A stretch of DNA of 12,688 bases from Bacillota bacterium (GTDB taxonomy: Bacteria > Bacillota > Clostridia > Peptostreptococcales > Anaerovoracaceae). Every line of letters starts with the position of its first letter. Position 1 is the stretch's first letter. Positions 6,971-12,688 of this stretch are shown here, piece by piece. The stretch spans positions 1 through 12,688 of the forward strand of contig JAQSXD010000053.1 in assembly GCA_029266295.1 (NCBI GenBank), in the 5' to 3' direction. The notes beneath the pieces are model-generated. The model made no database searches and was not told the DNA's origin. It saw only the letters and a program-made list of their open reading frames with translations. Position numbers and translations under genes: made by a program.

Positions 6971-7927
6971 TTATACGATCAAAAACCCTACGACGCAAAG
7001 CAGGAAGGTTGTAAGCCAGAATACGCCCACCACCTTTGTTTCTTTCCAACCGCTGAGTTCGAAATGATGATGGAGCGGCGCCATTTTAAAGATTCTTTTC
7101 CTTCTGGTTTTATAGCTGACCACCTGCAGGATTACAGAAAGCGCCTCCGCCACATATACACCGCCTGCAATGGGGATTACTAGTTCAATATTCATCATAA
7201 TCGCCGCAGCAGCGATACCACCGCCTAGCGCAAGGGAACCGGTATCTCCCATGAATACCTTGGCGGGATGTCTGTTGTAAAGAAGAAAGCCGATACATGC
7301 ACCCGCCAAAGCAGCACAGAATATCGTAGTAGTAGTGAATCCATAGGTAGAACCAACCAAAGCAAGAAATAGTGCTACAATCATAGTAACGCCGGATGCC
7401 AGGCCGTCCAGACCGTCGGTGAGATTCACCGCATTTACCATGGAAACCACAACAAAAGCGATAAACGGAATATAAAATATGCCAAAATCCAAGTATTGAT
7501 TTACAATTGGTATATAGACCGTAGTTCCGTATACTGAAACTCTCGATTGATAATATGCCAGTCCTACAGCGATCAGAATCTGGAGAGCAAGCTTCTGCTT
7601 TGCGGTCAGTCCCAGATTCCGTTTCATTGACACTTTTACAAAATCATCCAGAAATCCTAGTGCGCCATATGCGACAAACGCCGTTAAAATAATCACCATA
7701 TCCCGGTTTGCTCCACCTGCGGTCAGGCAGGTGACGACAACGGCTCCGATAATGGCAAGGCCACCCATGGTTGGTGTACCTGATTTTACCATATGGGATT
7801 GCGGCCCGTCTTCCCGAATGCTCTGCCCCGCCTTAATTCTTCTCAGAACCGGAAGCAGCAGCGGTGTTCCTACAGCAGATATAATAAACGCGATTACGGT
7901 CGTTATTCCAATTTGTAAATAATCCAT
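6971..7927 (-). CDS. mraY: Phospho-N-acetylmuramoyl-pentapeptide-transferase (MraY)
   Basis: MraY transfers phospho-MurNAc-pentapeptide from UDP to undecaprenyl phosphate, forming lipid I. The product is 318 aa, typical of Gram-positive MraY, with about ten membrane segments. The cytoplasmic catalytic motifs are all present: TPTMGGLA (51-58), FLDDFVK with Asp94-Asp95, NLTDGLDGLASG with Asp171 and Asp174, the FMGDTGSLALGG loop with Asp228, and the histidine motif APLHHHFE (His286-288). The ATG at 7925-7927 lies 2 bp after the murF stop. Its GGAGAT ribosome binding site lies within the end of murF, so the two are probably translationally coupled. A 56-bp gap without visible signals separates it from murD. 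It ends in TAA. Confidence 0.97.
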   Translation of the reverse strand: MDYLQIGITTVIAFIISAVGTPLLLPVLRRIKAGQSIREDGPQSHMVKSGTPTMGGLAIIGAVVVTCLTAGGANRDMVIILTAFVAYGALGFLDDFVKVSMKRNLGLTAKQKLALQILIAVGLAYYQSRVSVYGTTVYIPIVNQYLDFGIFYIPFIAFVVVSMVNAVNLTDGLDGLASGVTMIVALFLALVGSTYGFTTTTIFCAALAGACIGFLLYNRHPAKVFMGDTGSLALGGGIAAAAIMMNIELVIPIAGGVYVAEALSVILQVVSYKTRRKRIFKMAPLHHHFELSGWKETKVVGVFWLTTFLLCVVGFLIV

Positions 7928-7929
7928 GC

Positions 7930-9315
7930 TTAATTCATCTCCATTATTTTTTTTACTACCTGATCCATAGCCATTCCTCGCGAGCCCTTCAGCAGTATGA
8001 CGTCGCCAGATGATATCATACTACCAATATCGTCCATCAGCAACTCCTTTGTTTCATAATAATGGATTTTATCCTCTCCAAGTATTTCCTTAGCACCAGC
8101 AGCAATGTATTTTGCCTGGCTGCCGACAGCAAACAGCAGATCAACAGAATGATCCGCAGCGTATCTGCCCACCTGTCGATGGAATTCAGCTGCATCTTCA
8201 CCAAGTTCGAACATATCTGCAAGAATTGCTATTTTCCGAAAGCCCTTGGTGGCTATCAGTACATCGATTGCAGCTTTCATAGAATCCGGGCTTGCATTAT
8301 AGGTGTCATCTATGATCTTCATACCGTTCTTTCCCTTGATATTCAGCCTCTTATCGGTAATTTCCAATTTCAGAAGGCCAGCAGCTGCTTCTTTCATTGT
8401 GATGCCGCAAAGAACACCGGCTGCAACAGCCAGTGCACCGTTATATGCGTTATGCCTTCCCGGCACCTTCAATCGGAAGTTCTGGACAGCCTCTTTGAAT
8501 TCAATGGTGAATTCTATGCCGTCCTCACCGTAGTCATTGATATTGGAAAGGATAAAGTCACTTCTCCCCGTCTCTCCCGTGGTTACGGTCCGATAGTTGC
8601 CCGACACCATATCTCTGGACAGAAAATCGCTGTCCTCATTTACAATCAGCGTTCCGCTCTCTTCAAAATAATTTGTTATTTCCATCTTTGCCTTCAGTAT
8701 ATTCTCTCTGCTCCCAAGATTCTCTATATGAGAAATACCAATGTTGGTAATAATGCCAATATTGGGGCGGACAATATCAGAAAGCAGGTCAATTTCTCCG
8801 AGTTCGCTCATTCCCATCTCGAAGATTCCCGCTTCCGTGTCCTCAGGCAATGCGAGAACTGTCAAAGGCAAACCGATATGGTTGTTCAGATTCCCCATAT
8901 TTCTGAACGCTTTAAACTTTTCCGAGAAAATCCAATAGAGCATTTCCTTTGTAGACGTCTTCCCGGTGCTCCCCGTTACGCCGATCTTTAAAAGAGAAAG
9001 CTTGGAAAGATAATATGCTGCCAAATCCTGAAGTGCCTTTGTCGTATCCTTCACCAGAATCAGGTTGATATCGCTGTATTTCCCTGCGCTTATTTCCGGT
9101 TGACGGGACAGGACAATTGTCCTGCAGCCCCGTTCCAATGCTTGAGGAATAAAATCGTGTGCATCATGCTGTTCTCCGATCAAAGGAAAGAACAGTTCTC
9201 CGGCCTCAACCTTTCTAGAGTCGGTGGATACCCCCGTCACCGTATCTGTGGGCGCTCCCTGCAGCAATCTTCCCCCGATGGCTGCTGTGATTTCTTCTAT
9301 TGTTAATCGTTTCAT
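7930..9315 (-). CDS. murF: UDP-N-acetylmuramoyl-tripeptide--D-alanyl-D-alanine ligase (MurF)
   Basis: MurF adds the D-Ala-D-Ala dipeptide to the UDP-MurNAc-tripeptide, completing the cytoplasmic precursor. The product is 461 aa, the usual length. It has the N-terminal UDP-substrate domain (TGVSTDSRKVEAGELFFPL), the ATP-binding loop GVTGSTGKTST (112-122), GNLNNHIGLPLT (the family's GN.NN.IG.P.T box), EMGMSELGEI, TNIGISHIENLGS, the C-terminal domain DDTYNASPDSM, and LKGSRGMAMDQV near the end. I chose the ATG at 9313-9315 because GGTGA lies about 6 bases upstream. An in-frame GTG at 9324 would overlap the end of murE and lacks a Shine-Dalgarno. The gene starts 1 bp after the murE stop and its ribosome binding site is inside murE, so expression is coupled. 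MurF is not in the Bacillus subtilis dcw cluster but is in many Clostridia. Confidence 0.96.
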   Translation of the reverse strand: MKRLTIEEITAAIGGRLLQGAPTDTVTGVSTDSRKVEAGELFFPLIGEQHDAHDFIPQALERGCRTIVLSRQPEISAGKYSDINLILVKDTTKALQDLAAYYLSKLSLLKIGVTGSTGKTSTKEMLYWIFSEKFKAFRNMGNLNNHIGLPLTVLALPEDTEAGIFEMGMSELGEIDLLSDIVRPNIGIITNIGISHIENLGSRENILKAKMEITNYFEESGTLIVNEDSDFLSRDMVSGNYRTVTTGETGRSDFILSNINDYGEDGIEFTIEFKEAVQNFRLKVPGRHNAYNGALAVAAGVLCGITMKEAAAGLLKLEITDKRLNIKGKNGMKIIDDTYNASPDSMKAAIDVLIATKGFRKIAILADMFELGEDAAEFHRQVGRYAADHSVDLLFAVGSQAKYIAAGAKEILGEDKIHYYETKELLMDDIGSMISSGDVILLKGSRGMAMDQVVKKIMEMN

Positions 9316-9316
9316 A

Positions 9317-10780
9317 TTATTCACCGTTTTCTATAATCGTTTTTACAGTCTCTCTGTCATCAAAATGAAATTTCTCAGTACCGATGATTTGGTAGGTCTC
9401 GTGTCCTTTCCCCGCTATTAATATTATGTCACCTTTTTGATAGATGGAAACAGCTTTTTTAATTGCATCGTATCTGTTTTCTATAATTTCATAATTGCAT
9501 CCCGTTTCATAAATGCCAGCTTCGATGTCTGCCAAGATGCTTTCCTGGCGCTCCGTTCTGGGATTGTCACTTGTAAGGATGCAATAATCGCTGTACCTTC
9601 CAGCTGCCGCACCCATAAGAGATCGCTTTCTCTTATCTCTGTCTCCGCCACAGCCAAAGACACAAATCAATCTGCCTTTCTTGAAATCATTGGCAGTTTT
9701 CAAAACTTTCTCAAGCGCGTCTGGCGTATGGGCGTAGTCTACGATGACGATGATTTCCTTGCTGTTGGCAACCAATTCAAAGCGTCCCGGTACCCCTTTG
9801 AGTTTTTCCAGACCGTGCTGGATTGTATCGTAGGAATATCCCGCTTCTCTGGCACAGGCCAGCGCCGCAAGACCGTTGTAAATCGTAAAAATTCCCGGAG
9901 TATTCAACCTGAGAAGGGTGGTCTCTAAACCACCTTCCGTTACCTTGACGAGCGATCCTTTTTCTGTTGTCTCAAGAATTTCTCCGTAGTAATCGGCTTT
10001 TCTATCCTTCAGGGAATAACCCACGGTCTTCTTTCCGTTTTGACTCAGTTCCTCGTAGAGGCGCTTTCCATATGCATCATCAAGATTTACAACGCAGGCC
10101 CCCTCTGTTAAACCAAACAGTTTTTTCTTCGTCTGATAGTAATCCTCTATATCTTTGTGAAAGTCCATATGATCCATCGTTAGGTTTGTAAAGACAGAAG
10201 CATCATAACGGATGTCATCAACTTTCCCTAGAGCCAGTGCATGAGATGAGACCTCCATGACGCAGTTCTCAATCCCTTCGTCCCGCATCTCTGCGAACAT
10301 TCTCTGAAGATCACTGGATTCAGGCGTGGTATTCTGCGCTTCGTATTCTTTGCCGCCCACGTAATATCCGATGGTACCCAGAAGGCCGCAGACGCCGGTC
10401 TCTGCCTCAATGATGCTTTTTAGCATGCAGGAAATTGTGGTTTTTCCATTGGTTCCGGTAATTCCATACAGATGAAAGACTGCATCTTTTGCGCCATAGA
10501 AATTGACCGATATTCTGGAAAGAAGTTTGCGGCTGTCCTCGGTTCTGATAACCGGAACTGCCTTAATGTCGATATCTTCTTCGCAAATGATGACAGCTGC
10601 ACCCCGGAAGGCTGCATCCATCGCATAAATATGTCCGTCTGTATGATAGCCTTTAATACAGATAAACGCATATCCTTTTTCAACCTTATTTGAATTATAT
10701 GCCAGACCTGTTACCTCAAGATCGCCTAGGTCAGCAGCGTACGGGACATCAGTTCCGTAGAGCAATTCCTTGAATTTCAC
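9317..10780 (-). CDS. murE: UDP-N-acetylmuramoyl-L-alanyl-D-glutamate--2,6-diaminopimelate ligase (MurE)
   Basis: MurE adds the third stem-peptide residue in the cytoplasm. With the GTG at 10778-10780 the protein is 487 aa and begins MKFKELLYG, typical of the family. Motifs: the ATP loop GITGTNGKTT (106-115), NTTPESSDLQ (150-159), EVSSHAL (176-182), the KKKLF segment with the lysine region that is carbamylated in homologues, DYAHTPDAL, FGCGGDRDKRKR, and DNPR (405-408), the signature of meso-diaminopimelate selection, followed by GKGHETYQ. I therefore infer m-DAP rather than lysine in the wall. The frame is open back to a TTG at 10861, which has its own AGAGGTGAT about 8 bases upstream. That start would add 27 residues unlike MurE, so I prefer the GTG, which has AGGAAGGGG 9 bases upstream. 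MurF follows after 1 bp. Confidence 0.95.
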   Translation of the reverse strand: MKFKELLYGTDVPYAADLGDLEVTGLAYNSNKVEKGYAFICIKGYHTDGHIYAMDAAFRGAAVIICEEDIDIKAVPVIRTEDSRKLLSRISVNFYGAKDAVFHLYGITGTNGKTTISCMLKSIIEAETGVCGLLGTIGYYVGGKEYEAQNTTPESSDLQRMFAEMRDEGIENCVMEVSSHALALGKVDDIRYDASVFTNLTMDHMDFHKDIEDYYQTKKKLFGLTEGACVVNLDDAYGKRLYEELSQNGKKTVGYSLKDRKADYYGEILETTEKGSLVKVTEGGLETTLLRLNTPGIFTIYNGLAALACAREAGYSYDTIQHGLEKLKGVPGRFELVANSKEIIVIVDYAHTPDALEKVLKTANDFKKGRLICVFGCGGDRDKRKRSLMGAAAGRYSDYCILTSDNPRTERQESILADIEAGIYETGCNYEIIENRYDAIKKAVSIYQKGDIILIAGKGHETYQIIGTEKFHFDDRETVKTIIENGE

Positions 10781-10789
10781 CTTGCCGTT

Positions 10790-10798
10790 CCCCTTCCT
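10790..10798 (-). promoter_or_regulatory. Ribosome binding site of murE, supports the GTG start
   Basis: The coding strand reads AGGAAGGGG, 9 bases before the GTG at 10780. It favours this start over the TTG at 10861, though the TTG also has a usable purine-rich site (AGAGGTGAT), so the choice is not absolute. Confidence 0.6.
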
Positions 10799-10835
10799 GC
10801 TGATGTGCAGCTGTTCAGAGGTTAGGAAGCTGTTC

Positions 10836-10858
10836 CCAGTGACTTCATCAGTCACTGG
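10836..10858. repeat. Perfect inverted repeat (9-bp stem, 5-base loop) between spoVD and murE
   Basis: The arms CCAGTGACT (10836-10844) and AGTCACTGG (10850-10858) are exact reverse complements around a 5-base loop. In the minus-strand transcript the stem is not followed by a run of U, so it is not a standard intrinsic terminator. It lies about 37 bases ahead of the murE Shine-Dalgarno and about 67 bases after the spoVD stop. It could be an RNA-processing or stability element, or an operator. It would lie inside the coding region if murE started at the TTG at 10861. Confidence 0.7.
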
Positions 10859-10925
10859 CAATCAGTCTTATCACCTCTGAAGAGCTGCCTCGATACAGTA
10901 CTCTGTCCGGCATAAGCTGCAAAGG

Positions 10926-12688
10926 TTAATTTCGGTATAGGCAGACCGTTCCTCCCTTTTGCAGCTTTTCACCGGGCTTCGGATACTGATCCACGACGTT
11001 AAAATTGTCTTCAAGGGCAATATCACCGGCCGGCGAAACGGTATAGAGAAGGGATGCTTTCCCCAAAATGTCCATCGCCTCGCGGTATGACATATTGGTG
11101 ACATCCGGCACGGTTACATATCCGCTTTCAATCGCCTGCTTTTCTTCCTCATTATATGAGGGCTGTATATTCAAATATCTTAAGGTTTCTTCCAATACTA
11201 ATCTGACACCGGGTGCAGCAGTCTGGCTTCCGAATTTTACACCTTTCGGGTTATCCACGATCATTAGAATCGCAATACGCGGATCATCCATCGGAGCCAT
11301 CCCGATAAAGGATGAGAAGGTCTCCTCACTGTAGCCGCCTCCTTTGGCTTTGTTTGCGGTTCCCGTCTTGCCGCCGATACGGTAGCCGGGCACTTTTGCA
11401 GTAGCTCCGCCTCCCTCATCAACAACTGCTTCCATGATCAGGCTCATCTCATCGGCAGTCTTTTTTGATACAATCTGACGTACCACCTTCGTCTTAAAGC
11501 TCTGAATCACATTGCCGTCGCTATCACGCAGCTCCTTGACGATTCTGGGCTGCATCAGCTTACCTTCATTACCCAGCGCAGATACTGCTGTAATCAGCTG
11601 GATCGGAGTCACAGCAATCCCTTGCCCGTAAGACATGGTTGCAAGCCCCACGGGTCCGGCAGAGGCCTCATCCTGAAGTATGGCATAACCTTCTCCCGGA
11701 TAGTCAATTCCCGTTTTATCTCTGAGCCCGAAAAGCTCCATGTAGTCAAAATACTTTTCATATCCGACCCGCTGTGCGAGCTGGACGAAAACCGGGTTGC
11801 AAGAATTCCCTACGGCCTGCACAAGGTTCTGTGCTCCGTGAGGATTGTAGGATCGCCAGCACCTAAGTTTCTGCCCTGCCACAACGATAGACCCTGTGCA
11901 GACAAATTTATCATCCAGAGAGGTCACCCCTTCTTCCAGCGCAATGGCAGTGGTCAGCAGTTTAAAAGTGGAACCCGGTTCATAGGTATCACTGACCAGA
12001 GGATTTCTCCACATTGCGTTCCAGTATTCCAGTTTCTTTTCATCGGTCAGGCTATCCAAATACGCAGCACCTTCTGCAGTGGGTGGTACTCTCGGGTTAT
12101 TAGGATCGTAATCCGGGGTTACACCCATAGCCAGAATGTCTCCGGTCTTCGGATCCATTACAATGCACATGACTCGATCTGCAGAAGTATTCGCCTGAAC
12201 CGTATCAAGCGCTTTTTCCACGTAATGCTGAATCACTTCGTCAATGGTCAGCACAAGGTTAAGCCCGTTTTCTGCCTGAAAATATTTTTCCACCCCATAG
12301 GACAAACTGTCGCCGTCCCTGTCGGTATTTTTAATCCATCTTCCCGGGATTCCGCTCAGGTACTTGTCATACCTCATTTCGATGCCCGCAAGACCCCTAT
12401 TGTCATCCGTTGTGCTTCCCAGTACATGTGCCAGAAACGGCCCCATGGGGTAATATCTTTTTACATCTTCTGCAATTTCGATCCCCTTCAGACCCTTCTG
12501 CCTGATCTGATCTGCCTTTTCTTTATCAACGTACTTTGCTACTTTCACAAGACTTCGGTTCTGGCTGATGATTTGTAATACCTGTTCTTGATCCATTTCC
12601 AGAATTTCTGCCAGTGTAGAAGCAGTCTTCTCAAGGTTCTCCTGTGACTTTTCTTCCGTTGCAGCGCTTTTTACTACGCCTGGTCTCG
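10926..12688 (-). CDS. spoVD: SpoVD/FtsI-type class B penicillin-binding protein with one PASTA domain (5' end off window)
   Basis: This is a septal D,D-transpeptidase that crosslinks the glycan made by the neighbouring SEDS polymerase. The last 586 residues are here. The frame runs open to the right edge, so the ATG at 12596 is internal and the membrane anchor is missing. Fragment numbering: the rest of the PBP dimerisation domain (about 1-130, with GLAGIEMRYDKYLSGIPG), then the transpeptidase domain with SxxK as STFK (239-242), SxN as SCN (295-297) and KTG in GGKTGTA (440-442). A C-terminal PASTA domain occupies about 522-586 (VTVPDVTNMSYREAMDILGK to the end). Bacillus SpoVD has one PASTA domain and PBP2B has two, so I favour SpoVD, but in Clostridia a single gene may serve division. 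It ends in TAA, 145 bp before murE. Being partial, a vegetative FtsI role cannot be excluded. Confidence 0.93.
   Translation of the reverse strand, partial: RPGVVKSAATEEKSQENLEKTASTLAEILEMDQEQVLQIISQNRSLVKVAKYVDKEKADQIRQKGLKGIEIAEDVKRYYPMGPFLAHVLGSTTDDNRGLAGIEMRYDKYLSGIPGRWIKNTDRDGDSLSYGVEKYFQAENGLNLVLTIDEVIQHYVEKALDTVQANTSADRVMCIVMDPKTGDILAMGVTPDYDPNNPRVPPTAEGAAYLDSLTDEKKLEYWNAMWRNPLVSDTYEPGSTFKLLTTAIALEEGVTSLDDKFVCTGSIVVAGQKLRCWRSYNPHGAQNLVQAVGNSCNPVFVQLAQRVGYEKYFDYMELFGLRDKTGIDYPGEGYAILQDEASAGPVGLATMSYGQGIAVTPIQLITAVSALGNEGKLMQPRIVKELRDSDGNVIQSFKTKVVRQIVSKKTADEMSLIMEAVVDEGGGATAKVPGYRIGGKTGTANKAKGGGYSEETFSSFIGMAPMDDPRIAILMIVDNPKGVKFGSQTAAPGVRLVLEETLRYLNIQPSYNEEEKQAIESGYVTVPDVTNMSYREAMDILGKASLLYTVSPAGDIALEDNFNVVDQYPKPGEKLQKGGTVCLYRN

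Larger units (their letters stand above)
10781..10925. other. spoVD-murE gap
   Basis: This 145-bp gap is the longest in the window. Besides the inverted repeat and the murE ribosome binding site, it holds a direct repeat AGCTGTTC (plus-strand 10809-10816 and 10828-10835, 19 bases apart). No convincing promoter, terminator or small gene was seen. Confidence 0.5.

Noticed and set aside
8062..8991. 309-codon open frame on the plus strand antisense to murF
   Set aside because: It lies wholly inside an unambiguous murF with all motifs, its translation resembles no family I know, and it has no clear ribosome binding site. Long antisense frames of this kind arise from the codon bias of the real gene.
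11622..12578. 318-codon open frame on the plus strand antisense to spoVD
   Set aside because: Same reasoning: it is opposite the transpeptidase domain, with a Cys/His/Arg-rich composition unlike a real protein and no start signal.
12594..12596. ATG at 12596 as the start of the penicillin-binding protein
   Set aside because: The same frame runs open to the window edge with PBP-like sequence, and the membrane anchor and N-terminal motifs are still missing, so this Met is internal.

Overview
The window is an internal stretch of a division and cell-wall (dcw) gene cluster. Every gene is on the minus strand, so transcription runs from the right edge to the left edge. Gene content and order point to a Gram-positive, probably endospore-forming anaerobe of the Clostridia/Eubacteriales. 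The supporting signs are a SpoVD-type penicillin-binding protein with a single C-terminal PASTA domain, an m-DAP-type MurE (DNPR motif), MurF and MurA inside the cluster, and a DivIB/FtsQ gene followed by two DUF881 genes (YlxW/YlxX-like). Shine-Dalgarno sequences are strong and GTG starts occur. The genus cannot be fixed from this sequence.

Layout in transcription order: spoVD/ftsI (3' part, running off the right edge) - a 145-bp gap with a perfect 9-bp hairpin - murE - murF - mraY - murD - ftsW/spoVE - murG - a 127-bp gap with a possible promoter - murA - ftsQ/divIB - a 117-bp gap - DUF881 gene 1 - DUF881 gene 2 (5' part, running off the left edge). Junctions are tight (murE/murF 1 bp, murF/mraY 2 bp, murA/ftsQ 11 bp, ftsW/murG 17 bp). 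No intrinsic terminator was seen, so the block looks like one operon.

Together the genes build and use lipid II. MurA makes the first committed precursor. MurD, MurE and MurF extend the stem peptide. MraY attaches it to undecaprenyl phosphate, and MurG adds GlcNAc. The SEDS polymerase FtsW/SpoVE and the transpeptidase SpoVD/FtsI insert it at the septum, where FtsQ/DivIB is a division scaffold. The DUF881 proteins are membrane-anchored coiled-coil proteins of uncertain function.

The one clear abnormality is in murD. An in-frame TAA at 5745-5747 cuts the protein after residue 389, but the same frame continues for 64 more residues. Those residues carry the conserved MurD C-terminal signature (LSPACAS...RG..F) and end at a TAA directly abutting the ftsW start codon. 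A sequencing or assembly error, a recent nonsense mutation or read-through are the options, because MurD is normally essential. I found no mobile elements, CRISPR arrays, tRNA/rRNA genes or exotic system here; apart from murD this is an ordinary core region.
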